NCBI GenBank assembly: GCA_019234295.1 | Contig: JAFALK010000091.1 | Location: 44,335-108,334, forward strand | DNA from: Roseateles sp. | Lineage (GTDB): Bacteria; Pseudomonadota; Gammaproteobacteria; Burkholderiales; Burkholderiaceae_C | Direction: 5' to 3' | Length of the DNA: 64,000 bases | Shown: positions 29,109 through 37,937 of the stretch, one piece after another | How positions within the stretch are numbered: position 1 is the stretch's first letter | Layout: the number at the start of each line of letters is the position of its first letter | The notes under the pieces: model-generated | What the model saw: only the letters and a program-made list of their open reading frames with translations | Told to the model about the DNA's origin: nothing | The model's database searches: none | Made by a program: the position numbers and the translations under genes

Positions 29109-29714
29109 ATGGCCACACGCAAGACCGCAACGCGCAGAAAGTCCAAGCCCAAGCACGCATACCGACTACTGGTGAAGCTCGAAGACACTGAGCCGACCGT
29201 CTGGCGGCTGATCAGTGTGCCCGGGCACATGACGCTGGCCGATCTGGATCGCATCATCCAGGCGGCGATGGGCTGGACCAACAGCCACATGCACCTGTTC
29301 ACCATCGGTGGCAAGCCGTACGGCTTCCCCGATGAAGAATGGCTCGACGACGAACCCGTGCTGCCTGACGACGCGTTCACCCTCGATGAGGTGCTGGGCA
29401 CGGCAGTCAAAGGCTTCGTGCACGAATACGACTTCGGTGACGGCTGGCGCCACGACGTGACGGTACAGGCGGTCGAACTCGCCGACGAAGGGCGTAACAG
29501 TTGGCCGATGTGTTTGGCCGGCGCGAATGCCTGCCCGCCGGAGGACGTCGGCGGTCTCGGTGGCTATGAGGAGTTCCTACAGGCCATCGGCGATCCGTCC
29601 CACGAGCAGCACGACGCCATGTGGCAGTGGTGCGGCGGTCCGTTCGACCCGAAAGGCTTCGACGTCAACTCGGCCAACCGCGCAATCCGCGACTGGCTGT
29701 CCGAGCGCCTCTGA
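29109..29714 (+). CDS. Plasmid pRiA4b ORF-3 family protein
   Basis: A 201-residue protein with the complete family pattern: YRLLVKLEDTEPTVWRLISV, TLADLDRIIQAAMGWTNSHM, HEYDFGDGWRHDVTV and CPPEDVGGLGGYEEFL. This family is common on plasmids and next to transposons (IS1096 TnpR-like passenger), and its function is unknown. It starts 41 bases after the IS66 tnpC stop in the same direction. A Lys/Arg-rich N-terminus (MATRKTATRRKSKPKH) suggests nucleic-acid contact. Confidence 0.9.
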   Translation: MATRKTATRRKSKPKHAYRLLVKLEDTEPTVWRLISVPGHMTLADLDRIIQAAMGWTNSHMHLFTIGGKPYGFPDEEWLDDEPVLPDDAFTLDEVLGTAVKGFVHEYDFGDGWRHDVTVQAVELADEGRNSWPMCLAGANACPPEDVGGLGGYEEFLQAIGDPSHEQHDAMWQWCGGPFDPKGFDVNSANRAIRDWLSERL

Positions 29715-29743
29715 TCCGCCTAAGGCAGGCTGGCTGCCAGGCG

Positions 29744-30748
29744 TCAAGGCGTAATGGCCGGACGGATACCGCTGGGCTGGAAATTGTTCCGCTCTGCCGG
29801 CGTATTGACGGGGCGAATACCTTCTGCGGCTACTCGAGCGGAGAACGCCCAAGCCAACATTGCCTGTCGAACGTAGTCCCCAAACTGCTCCGCCCCGTGC
29901 ACATCAATCTCTTCAGGGACCTCAGCTAGATACCGCGCCTTCCTGTCCCCGAAGCGTAAAGATCGCTTCAGCGCTGGCGAGCTTGCAACGAAGGCGACCT
30001 TCATTCCGAGGGCTGTGGGGAGCCGATCTGGGTCTAGGGCACGTTCGCCAATCAACGTGCCCAACTGGCGGATCACCTTCTCGTCCACACTGAAGGCGCG
30101 CAGTGACGTAATCCGCTCCCAATACGCGGCCTTTGCAAGGCGTCTCATTGCTCGTGCGACCGCAAGGCGTGCCGAACAAGTTCGAGCAGGAAGGTTCAAA
30201 TGCCTCTGCAGAATCTCTACAGCCTTGGCCACCGATCCATCCTCGCGAGTTAACGCCTGACGCCGCACGTCCCTGCAGTAGCTGGCCACCTGCGAAAGCT
30301 TATCGAGGTCCTTCCACCAAGCCAACAACAGCTTCTCGGTATCACCAACGTGGTTCTGGCGGGGGCGCGACACGGCGGCGAGCAATATCGCTTGCGACCG
30401 CTTCATCGACTCGACTGTGCTAGGACTACCCGACCAGCCGTACATCCAACCCGGCACTTCCGGCGCCTGCTTGTCCCATTGAAGGGCCTCAGCGAAGCTA
30501 TCAACTCGACCGACAGACGAATCTATGCCGAACACGAGTCCGAAGATTGCGGAGGTGACGTCGTTCATGTTGCGCATCTCAAAGGCCGCGACATCGCTAC
30601 CCGGCTTCTGCGCCGTGCCTGAGATGAGCGCCGCCGCCAGCTTTAGCTCACGCGAGTCCGATGTCGGCGACGTGCCTGCGTTCTGGATGAGCTGCAGAAT
30701 CAGGTAGAGACGCACACTCTCCCAGAACCGTCGAATGCCAAGACTCAT
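29744..30748 (-). CDS. Unknown protein in the mobile region
   Basis: A 334-residue, mostly helical protein from the ATG at 30748 (MSLGIRRFWESVRLYLILQL). I recognise no domain. A hydrophobic Ala/Leu region near the start, the sequence YGWSGSPSTVESMKRSQAIL, and Arg-rich segments (ARTCSARLAVARAMRRLAK) can be described but not assigned. The frame continues upstream to 30802, but that part is antisense to the truncated esterase gene. The gene's own N-terminus may also have been cut by the rearrangement at about 30,750-30,775. Confidence 0.5.
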   Translation of the reverse strand: MSLGIRRFWESVRLYLILQLIQNAGTSPTSDSRELKLAAALISGTAQKPGSDVAAFEMRNMNDVTSAIFGLVFGIDSSVGRVDSFAEALQWDKQAPEVPGWMYGWSGSPSTVESMKRSQAILLAAVSRPRQNHVGDTEKLLLAWWKDLDKLSQVASYCRDVRRQALTREDGSVAKAVEILQRHLNLPARTCSARLAVARAMRRLAKAAYWERITSLRAFSVDEKVIRQLGTLIGERALDPDRLPTALGMKVAFVASSPALKRSLRFGDRKARYLAEVPEEIDVHGAEQFGDYVRQAMLAWAFSARVAAEGIRPVNTPAERNNFQPSGIRPAITP

Positions 30749-31502
30749 TGCATTGACAGCCTCGCCGATAGCCAAGGGCGTGCTGCCCGTCTTCGTGTTC
30801 ATTCATGGCGGCGGCTGGATCCTCGGTGACTTCCCGACGCACGAGCGCTTTGTGCGCGACCTCGTCGCCGACTCGGGCGCCGTGGCCGTCTTCGTGAACT
30901 ACACGCCCTCCCCTGAGGCGCGCTACCCAGTCGCGATCAACGAGGTCTACGGTGCCACTAAGTGGGTCGCCGAGCACGGACGCGAGATCGGTGTCGACGG
31001 CTCGCGCCTGGCCGTCGTCGGCAACAGCGTGGGCGGAAACATGGCTGCCGTCACGGCACTGATGGCCAAGGCCAAGAATGGCCCGGCGATCAAGGCGCAG
31101 GTATTGTTCTGGCCGGTGACCAATGCGAACTTCGAGGATGCGTCGTACGACCAGTTCGAGAGCGGCCACTTCCTGACGCGGCCGATGATGAAATGGTTCT
31201 GGAACGCCTACACGACCGACGCGAAGCAACGCCAAGAGATCTACGCGTCGCCGCTGCTGGCCACGACCGAGCAGCTCAAGGGGTTGCCGCCTGCGCTGAT
31301 CATCACGGCCGAAAAGGACGTGCTGCGTGACGAGGGCGAGGCCTACGGGCGCGAGCTCGACGCCGCCGGCGTGCCGACGGTCATCACGCGCTACAAAGGC
31401 ATGATCCACGACTTCGGCCTGCTCAATGTCCTGGCGGACGTGCCCAGCACGCGCGCGGCGCTGCACCAGGCCAGCGAGGACCTCAAGGCTAGTTTGAAGT
31501 AA
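30735..31502 (+). pseudogene. Alpha/beta hydrolase (acetyl esterase/lipase), N-terminus lost
   Basis: The frame encodes 255 residues of a hormone-sensitive-lipase-type esterase. HGGGWILGD (oxyanion hole), GNSVGGNMA (nucleophile Ser, where the family usually has GDSAGG), DVLRDEGE (acid) and KGMIHDFG (catalytic His) are all present. The N-terminal cap of roughly 60-70 residues is missing, because recognisable sequence begins at about 30,770 (KGVLPVFVFIHGGG). The first codons derive from the neighbouring mobile DNA. It could still be translated, but the intact enzyme is not encoded here. Confidence 0.75.
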
Positions 31503-31729
31503 TCGGCGTCTCAAGGGAGGGGCGCCCCACCTGCGGCGCCTCGCCTAACGCGTGGACACCATCGCATGGTTCAACGGCACTGATCTCACCGATCAGAAAG
31601 ACCATGCCCCCACATCCTGACCCGCCCCCTTGAAATCGGAGTTCGTCGGCTCCGGTGGTTCAGCTCAATTCGTCGCAGGCCTGCATTGCGAGCGATGCGG
31701 GCAACGCGATCGCCGGCCGAACGTCCGGT

Positions 31730-32308
31730 TCAGTGGGCGATGCTCGGCTGAAGGCGCCAGACCTGCCTGTTGCGGTCTTCGCGCCTTCCCTCCACCCAAT
31801 TTCGAGCCAGCGGAAATGGCCCGAAGCCAGATTCCGCATTGATGTGCCCGACCCGGCCGAGGTTCACCAGATTCGAACCCCAGCGCGCCGCCCAACGTTG
31901 CGCGCTGCCGAAAGTCATCCAGGGATCGTTCTGACTCGCCACCAGCGTGCTCTGCACGGCGAGTCGATGGTGCGGCAGCAGTTCCGCCAGCCCAAAGCGA
32001 TCGGGCTCTGCCGGCGCGACAAGCAGCACCTCCCGGATCGGCGAGGCAATATGCGCGGACAAATGGTCTACTAAGGCGAGCACGCCGAAGCTGTGCGCCA
32101 CGGCAATCCAGTCGTCGCCACCAGCAGTCTCCAGGGTACTTTGAATTCGCTCGGACCAGCGCTGCAGATCAGCGCGCTCGAAATCGCGTTGGACGACGCG
32201 GCGTGAATCCGGGTACTGCTGCTGCAGCCAGGTCTGCCAATGGGCCGGGCCACTGTCATTCAAGCCCGGAACGATCAGCAGCCTTGGGGGACGGAAGGAC
32301 TCATTCAT
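31730..32308 (-). CDS. RBBP9/YdeN family alpha/beta hydrolase
   Basis: A 192-residue compact serine hydrolase. It has LIVPGLNDSGPAHWQ at the N-terminus and a catalytic triad Ser73 (VAHSFGVLAL), Asp128 (SQNDPW) and His155 (GHINAESGFGP), all as in the YdeN/RBBP9 family. The natural substrate is unknown. It is transcribed on its own, convergent with the truncated esterase. Confidence 0.92.
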   Translation of the reverse strand: MNESFRPPRLLIVPGLNDSGPAHWQTWLQQQYPDSRRVVQRDFERADLQRWSERIQSTLETAGGDDWIAVAHSFGVLALVDHLSAHIASPIREVLLVAPAEPDRFGLAELLPHHRLAVQSTLVASQNDPWMTFGSAQRWAARWGSNLVNLGRVGHINAESGFGPFPLARNWVEGRREDRNRQVWRLQPSIAH

Positions 32309-32493
32309 GGCGTGGTCATATCAACTAGAAGGCATCAGCCTAGCCATGCCAGCCTCGGCAGCCAACGAAGACATCCGCAGCTTCTCATGCGCTCGCCGAA
32401 CTTTGCGATGACGCAGACGCTGCGTCGAAAGCCGCATAAGCACAGGCGTATTTGTCGCTTCACGACGGTCTTGTCGGACGCAAGACTGCCAGC

Positions 32494-33741
32494 ATGTCGA
32501 ACATCCAGCTTCAAAGCCGCTCGGCGCCCCATGCGCTTCCCCTCGGCCGGCATGCGCCCCCTGTGGTCAGCCTCGTTCACGCGCTGGACGAGGTGCTGCC
32601 CGCCCTGGCCGAACGCCTGGCATTCACGGCCGTCGAGCGCGACCGCCAAGGCGGCCACGCGGCCGAGCAACGCGAGCTGATCCGCGCCAGCGGCCTGCTG
32701 GCACTCACCATTCCTGTCGAGCTCGGCGGACTCGGCGGCAGTGTGAACGATCTCTATCGCGCCGTTCGCGAATTGGCGCGGGCCGACAGCGCCTTGGCGC
32801 ATGTCTTCGCCTTTCATCATCTGCAGCTCTTCGGTGTTCGGCTCTACACCGGTCCGGCTGCCGCCTTGCATGGCGCCAGCCATCTGCGCGACACGGCCGA
32901 GCAACGACTGTTCTGGGGCAACGCGCTGAACCCTGCCGACACGCGCTTGGGCGCGCGTCGCGTGGAGGGCGGCTGGCGCTTGAACGGCGTGAAGGGCTTC
33001 TGCTCGGGCGCCCTGGGCTCTGACCGCCTGACCGTGTCGGCCCTCGCCGATGACGGCGGCCTGCTGATCGGCATCGTGCCCACGCGGCGCGAGGGGGTCG
33101 GCGTCGAGCAGGACTGGGACGCTTTCGGCCAGCGCCAGACCGACAGCGGCAGCGTGCGTTTCGAGGACGTATGGATCGCCGACGAGGAGTTGCTGCAGCA
33201 GCCCGGCGTGGGCGCCACACCGCGCTCGACGCTGCGTTCGCAGATCGCGCAGTTGATCATGTCCAACCTCTATCTCGGCATTGCCGAGGGTGCTTTCGAG
33301 GAGGCGCGCCGCTACACGCTCGAACACAGCCGCGCCTGGTTCGCTTCCGAGGTCGCGCGCGCTGCCGACGATCCCTACATCCAGCAGCGCTATGGCGACC
33401 TGTGGCTTCACGTGCGCGCCGCGCAGGCCGTGACCGACGTGGCCGGGGCCAGGCTTGAGGCCGCCCTCGAACGCGGAGACGCCCTGAGCGCCCAGGAGCG
33501 CGGTGAAGTGGCCGTCGCCGGCGCCGAAGCCAAGGTGTTGGCGCATCGCGCCAGCATTGAGGTCAGCAGCCAGCTCTTCGAGCTGACCGGCGCACGCAGC
33601 AGCGCGGCCCGCTTCGGCCTGGACCGCTTCTGGCGCAACGCCCGTGTGCACACGCTGCACGACCCCGTCGACTACAAGTTGCGCGACCTCGGCCGCTTCC
33701 GGCTCGAAGGCCGGATCCCCGACCCGACCTCGTATTCCTAA
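32494..33741 (+). CDS. Acyl-CoA dehydrogenase-fold flavoprotein, SfnB/DszC type
   Basis: A 415-residue flavoprotein with the acyl-CoA dehydrogenase fold. IPVELGGLGGSVNDLYRAVR, ARADSALAHVFAFHHL and LNGVKGFCSGALGSDRL mark the N-terminal and middle domains. DPVDYKLRDLGRF near the C-terminus is typical of the SfnB/DszC monooxygenase-like branch. The catalytic Glu of true acyl-CoA dehydrogenases is not evident. Its stop overlaps the ATG of the FMN monooxygenase gene, and sulfonate ABC genes follow. The likely role is therefore desulfurisation of an organosulfur compound with reduced flavin. Confidence 0.85.
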   Translation: MSNIQLQSRSAPHALPLGRHAPPVVSLVHALDEVLPALAERLAFTAVERDRQGGHAAEQRELIRASGLLALTIPVELGGLGGSVNDLYRAVRELARADSALAHVFAFHHLQLFGVRLYTGPAAALHGASHLRDTAEQRLFWGNALNPADTRLGARRVEGGWRLNGVKGFCSGALGSDRLTVSALADDGGLLIGIVPTRREGVGVEQDWDAFGQRQTDSGSVRFEDVWIADEELLQQPGVGATPRSTLRSQIAQLIMSNLYLGIAEGAFEEARRYTLEHSRAWFASEVARAADDPYIQQRYGDLWLHVRAAQAVTDVAGARLEAALERGDALSAQERGEVAVAGAEAKVLAHRASIEVSSQLFELTGARSSAARFGLDRFWRNARVHTLHDPVDYKLRDLGRFRLEGRIPDPTSYS

Positions 33742-35135
33742 TGACCCAGAAGCTCCTGAGGTTCAACGCCTTCACGATGAACACGGTCGGCCACCAGTCG
33801 CCGGGCCTGTGGACGCACCCGCGCGACGAGTCGCACCGCTACACCGACCCGGCCTGGTGGCAGGACCTGGCGCGCCTGCTGGAACGAGGCCGTTTCGACG
33901 GCATCTTCCTGGCCGACGTGCTGGGCGTCTACGACGTGTTCGAAGGTGCGGCCGACGCGGCGCTGCGCCACGGCGTGCAGGCGCCGCTGAACGATCCGCT
34001 CGCCCTCGTGCCACTGATGGCCGGGGTGACCGAACACCTGGGCTTCGGCGTTACGGCCGCGCTGACCTATGAGCACCCCTACACCTTTGCGCGGCGCATC
34101 TCCACGCTGGACCATCTGACACGCGGCCGCATCGGCTGGAACATCGTCACCGGCTATCTGGACAGCGCTGCGCGCAACCTGGGTCTGTCTGCGCAGCTCG
34201 CTCACGACGAGCGCTACGACCTGGCCGACGAGTACCTGGACGTGGTGTACAAGCTCTGGGAGCGGAGCTGGGAAGACGATGCCGTGCGCCGTGACAGGAA
34301 GAGCGGTGTGTTCACCGATCCCACCAAGGTCCACGCGATCCGCCACAAGGGCGCGCATTTCGACGTGCCGGGCATCCACCTGAGCGAGCCCTCGCCGCAG
34401 CGCACGCCGGTACTGTTCCAGGCCGGTACCTCCTCGCGCGGACGCGCCTTCGCGGGCCGACATGCCGAGTGCGTGTTCGTCAGCGGCCCGAGCCAGACCG
34501 TGGTCAAGGGCTATGTGGACGGCGTCCGTGCCAGCGTACGGGAAGAGGGCCGCCGCGGCGACCAGGACGTGCTGATTTACGCCCAGGCGCTCATCATCGC
34601 CGCGCCGACCGAGGCCGAGGCCAAGGCCAAGTTGGCCGACTATCGCCGCCATGTGGACATCGAAGCGGCGCTCGCCCTGTTGTCCGGCTGGACCGGCGTG
34701 GACTTCAGCCGCTATCCGCTGAGCGCCACCATCGACTACCTGGACACGCAGGCCGGCCGCACGGCGCTCGCCTCTTTCAGCAGCGCCGACCCGGGCAGGC
34801 GCTGGACCGTGGGCGAGGCGGCGCAATTCATCGGCCTCGGTGGCCGCGGTCCCGTTCTCGTGGGCGATCCGGCGCAGATCGCCGACCAGTTGATCGACTG
34901 GGCCGAGACCACGGGCATCGACGGCTTCAACCTCACCTACGCCGTGGCGCACGAGGACCTGCGCGCGGTCGTGGACCTGGTCGTGCCGGAGTTGCAGGCA
35001 CGCGGCCGCTATCGCCGCGACTACGCGTCCGGCACCTATCGCCACAAGCTCTTCGGTGCCGGTGCGCATCTCGATGAACGGCACGCCGGCCGTCGTGTCC
35101 GTATCCCCCACTCCGCCGAACAGGAAGCCGCATGA
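33741..35135 (+). CDS. LLM-class FMN monooxygenase, NtaA/SnaA/DszA family
   Basis: A 464-residue luciferase-like enzyme of the NtaA/SnaA/DszA(SoxA) subgroup. These enzymes use FMNH2 and oxygen to cleave C-N or C-S bonds. Signatures are LERGRFDGIFLADVLGVYD, EHPYTFARRISTLDHLTRGR, IGWNIVTGYLDSAARNLG, HEGAHFDVPG-like KGAHFDVPGIHLS, and QAGTSSRGRAFAGRHAE. It starts on the last base of the preceding gene's stop and overlaps the next gene by four bases. It is therefore the second gene of a tightly coupled sulfonate/sulfone operon. The flavin reductase partner is not in the operon. Confidence 0.92.
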   Translation: MTQKLLRFNAFTMNTVGHQSPGLWTHPRDESHRYTDPAWWQDLARLLERGRFDGIFLADVLGVYDVFEGAADAALRHGVQAPLNDPLALVPLMAGVTEHLGFGVTAALTYEHPYTFARRISTLDHLTRGRIGWNIVTGYLDSAARNLGLSAQLAHDERYDLADEYLDVVYKLWERSWEDDAVRRDRKSGVFTDPTKVHAIRHKGAHFDVPGIHLSEPSPQRTPVLFQAGTSSRGRAFAGRHAECVFVSGPSQTVVKGYVDGVRASVREEGRRGDQDVLIYAQALIIAAPTEAEAKAKLADYRRHVDIEAALALLSGWTGVDFSRYPLSATIDYLDTQAGRTALASFSSADPGRRWTVGEAAQFIGLGGRGPVLVGDPAQIADQLIDWAETTGIDGFNLTYAVAHEDLRAVVDLVVPELQARGRYRRDYASGTYRHKLFGAGAHLDERHAGRRVRIPHSAEQEAA

Positions 35136-36091
35136 ACGACGACGCCTCGCTCTCACGACGCCACGCCCTGGCGCTGGCCCTGGCCACCCCCTTCCCTCTG
35201 GCGCGCGCCGCCGATGCCCGCACGCTGCGCATCGGCTATCAGAAGTTCAACACACTCAACATCCTTAAGGGCGTTGGACAGCTCGAGGCGGCGCTGAAGC
35301 CGCTGGGCTGGACCGTGCAGTGGACCGAGTTCGCCACTGGCCCCGTACTGCTCGAAGCACTGAACGCCGGCGCCATCGACTTCGGCCACGCCGCCGACAC
35401 GCCCAGCGTCTTCGCCCAGGCCGCCGGCGTGAAGGCCGTCTACCTCGCGGCCGAGCAGCCATATCCCCAGGGCATCGCCATCCTCGTGTCCCAGAGTTCG
35501 CCGCTCAAGACGGTGGCCGACCTCAAGGGCAAGAAAATCGCCGTCGGCCGGGGCTGGAACGTGCAGTACCTGTTGGTGCGTGCGCTCGAAGATGCGGGCC
35601 TTTCCTTCGACGACGTGGAGCCTGCGTGGGTCAACAGCGCTGCCGATGCGCGCAGCGCATTCGAGTCGGGCCGTGTCGACGCCGTGGGCCTGTGGGACCC
35701 CTTCCTGGCAGGCGCCCAGTTCGCGCCCACCCAGCCTCGTGTGCTGCGCAATGGCGAGGGCCTGTCCAACAACCGCACCTTCTATTTGGCCGCGACCGAG
35801 TTCGCTGAAGCGCAGCCGCAGGTGCTGCGCACCGTCTTCGCCGAATTGCGCAAGACCAACGACTGGGCCGACCACCACCCGCAAGCCGTGGCCGAGCAGC
35901 TCGCGCCGCAGCTGGGTGTGCCGGTGCCGGTGCTCGCGCTGGCCACGGGGCGGCGGCGATATACGGCCGTGCCCGTGGACGCCGGGATCGTCGCTGAGCA
36001 GCAGCGCATTGCCGACACTTTCTTCAAGCTCAAGCTCATTCCGCGTCAGGTCCAGGTCCGGTACGCGGTGTTCAAGGACGTCCTGATCTGA
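35132..36091 (+). CDS. Sulfonate-type ABC transporter substrate-binding protein
   Basis: A 319-residue periplasmic binding protein of the SsuA/TauA type. A short twin-arginine-like or Sec signal (SRRHALALALATPFPLARAA) precedes LRIGYQKFNTLNILKG, the SsuA start, then FGHAADTPSVFAQAAG and TVADLKGKKIAVGRGWN. The substrate is inferred to be an aliphatic sulfonate. It overlaps the monooxygenase gene by four bases. A second binding protein follows. Confidence 0.92.
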   Translation: MNDDASLSRRHALALALATPFPLARAADARTLRIGYQKFNTLNILKGVGQLEAALKPLGWTVQWTEFATGPVLLEALNAGAIDFGHAADTPSVFAQAAGVKAVYLAAEQPYPQGIAILVSQSSPLKTVADLKGKKIAVGRGWNVQYLLVRALEDAGLSFDDVEPAWVNSAADARSAFESGRVDAVGLWDPFLAGAQFAPTQPRVLRNGEGLSNNRTFYLAATEFAEAQPQVLRTVFAELRKTNDWADHHPQAVAEQLAPQLGVPVPVLALATGRRRYTAVPVDAGIVAEQQRIADTFFKLKLIPRQVQVRYAVFKDVLI

Positions 36092-36098
36092 AAGAAGC

Positions 36099-37079
36099 AT
36101 GACGATGAAACGCCGCACCTTGCTGCAAGCCGCAGCCGCTACCTCCATTCCCTTCGGGTCGGCCTCACGCGCTGCCGATGCTCCGAAGGAAATCCGTTTG
36201 GACTACGCCTACTACTCGCCCCCCAGCCTCGTGCTGCGCCGCTTCGGTTGGCTTGAAGAGGACTTCAGGAGGGACGGCATCGACGTGCGCTGGGTGCTCA
36301 GCGCCGGCAGCAACCGTGCGCTCGAATATCTGAACGCCGACAGCATCGACATCGGCTCCACGGCCGGCCTGGCCGCGCTGCTGGCGCGCGCCAACGGCAA
36401 CCCGATCCGCACGCCCTACATCTTCTCGCGTCCCGAGTGGACGGCGCTCGTGGTGCGACCCGATTCCGGCATCAAGACCCTGGCCGATCTGAAGGGCAAG
36501 AAGGTGGCCGCCACCAAGGGCACCGATCCGTATCTGTTTCTCCTGCGCGCCCTGCACACGGTCGGCCTCAAGCGCAGCGACATCGAGCACGTGGCGCTTC
36601 AGCACGCTGATGGCCGCGCCGCGCTGGAACAGGGCCGCGTGGATGCATGGGCCGGGCTGGATCCGCACATGGCAGCCAGCGAGCTCGATGCCGGGTCACG
36701 CCTGCTCTATCGCAACGTGGGTTTCAACACCTACGGCTTCCTCAACGTTCGCGAGGACTTCCTGGCCCGCCATCCGCGCGAGGTGCAGCGCGTGATCGCC
36801 GGCTACGAACGGGCACGCCAGTGGACCTTGGCCAACACGACCGAAGCGGCGAAGATCCTGTCGGAGGAGGCGAAGGTCAGCTTGCCCGTGGCCCTGTTGC
36901 AGGTGAAGCTGCGCACCGATCTCAGCCATCCGCTGCCGTCCACCGAACATGTACAGGCGCTGCAGGCGGCCGCACCGATCCTGCTGGCCGAACAGCTGGT
37001 CAAGCCGGGCACCGATCTGAACAGGACCGTCACGGATCTCGTGGATACGCGATTTGCGGCCAAGCTGCTGCCGGCCTGA
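36099..37079 (+). CDS. Second sulfonate-type ABC substrate-binding protein
   Basis: A 326-residue homologue of the preceding gene product, starting MTMKRRTLLQAAAATSIPFG (exported, twin-arginine-like), then LDYAYYSPPSLVLRRFGWLE and TLADLKGKKVAATKGTDPYL. The two share the domain plan but differ strongly in sequence, so this is not a recent duplication. Two binding proteins serving one permease/ATPase pair would widen the substrate range. The gene lies seven bases after the first binding protein gene. An ATG two codons in (36105) is an alternative start. Confidence 0.9.
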   Translation: MTMKRRTLLQAAAATSIPFGSASRAADAPKEIRLDYAYYSPPSLVLRRFGWLEEDFRRDGIDVRWVLSAGSNRALEYLNADSIDIGSTAGLAALLARANGNPIRTPYIFSRPEWTALVVRPDSGIKTLADLKGKKVAATKGTDPYLFLLRALHTVGLKRSDIEHVALQHADGRAALEQGRVDAWAGLDPHMAASELDAGSRLLYRNVGFNTYGFLNVREDFLARHPREVQRVIAGYERARQWTLANTTEAAKILSEEAKVSLPVALLQVKLRTDLSHPLPSTEHVQALQAAAPILLAEQLVKPGTDLNRTVTDLVDTRFAAKLLPA

Positions 37080-37082
37080 CCG

Positions 37083-37937
37083 ATGCATGCAGACCATGAG
37101 CTGACCGCGCATTTGGACGCGCATCCGGACACGGCCGCTGACACGGCCACTGAGCCGGCTCCAAGACCGCGCAAGCCGCAACCGCGATGGCTGGGTCTGC
37201 TGGTGCCAGCGAGCTTGCTACTGCTGGCCGAAGCGGCTACGCGTGCAGGCTGGCTCGCGTCAAACCTGCTGCCCGCACCGAGCGAGGTGCTGGCGACGCT
37301 GCAACAACTCGCGCAGCAAGGCCTGCTCGGCCACATCGCGGCTAGCAGTGCGCGCGTGGCGGCCGGCTTTGTGCTGGGCGCCGGTCTCGCGCTGCTGCTC
37401 GGTGCCTGGGTCGGCCTGTCGCCGCTCGCGCTGGCTCTGCTCAACCCGAGCTTCCAGGCATTGCGTGCAATTCCTTCGTTAGCGTGGGTGCCGCTGCTCT
37501 TGCTGTGGCTGGGCATCGACGAAGCGCCCAAGATCGTGCTGATCGCCATCGGCGCCTTCTTCCCCATCTACATGGGCGTGGCCTCGGGCATCCGGGATGT
37601 GGACCGCAAGCTCGTTGAAGTGGCGCGCTTGCGCGGCCTCTCACGGACGGCGCTGGCCGGCCGCGTGCTGCTGCCTGCGGCGTTGCCCGCTGTGCTTACT
37701 GGCCTGCGCAACGGTCTCTCGCTGGCCTGGATGTTCATGGTCGCGGCCGAGCTGATCGCCGCGAGTCGGGGACTGGGCTATTTGCTGACCGATGGCCGCG
37801 AGACCAGCCGCGCTGACATCGTGCTGGCGGCCATCGTGCTACTGGCCGTGCTGGGCAAACTCAGCGACAGCCTGATGGTGGCCCTAGAGGCGCGCACCCT
37901 GCATTGGCGCGACAGTTTTGGAGAGGCTCCGCGATGA
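37083..37937 (+). CDS. Sulfonate-type ABC transporter permease (SsuC-like)
   Basis: A 284-residue inner-membrane permease with about six helices. The first 45 residues are hydrophilic and Pro/Thr-rich. The conserved EAA loop is readable as VEVARLRGLSRTALAGRVLLPAALP. SLAWMFMVAAELIAASRGLGYLLTDG is the usual SsuC/TauC ending. Its stop overlaps the ATPase gene start by four bases. Confidence 0.92.
   Translation: MHADHELTAHLDAHPDTAADTATEPAPRPRKPQPRWLGLLVPASLLLLAEAATRAGWLASNLLPAPSEVLATLQQLAQQGLLGHIAASSARVAAGFVLGAGLALLLGAWVGLSPLALALLNPSFQALRAIPSLAWVPLLLLWLGIDEAPKIVLIAIGAFFPIYMGVASGIRDVDRKLVEVARLRGLSRTALAGRVLLPAALPAVLTGLRNGLSLAWMFMVAAELIAASRGLGYLLTDGRETSRADIVLAAIVLLAVLGKLSDSLMVALEARTLHWRDSFGEAPR

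Noticed and set aside
26739..29724. Possible IS66 terminal repeats CTTAGGTGGA (26739) and TCCGCCTAAG (29715)
   Set aside because: They match at nine of ten inverted positions but lie only a few bases from the tnpA start, do not resemble usual IS66 ends, and have no matching 8-base target duplication beside them.
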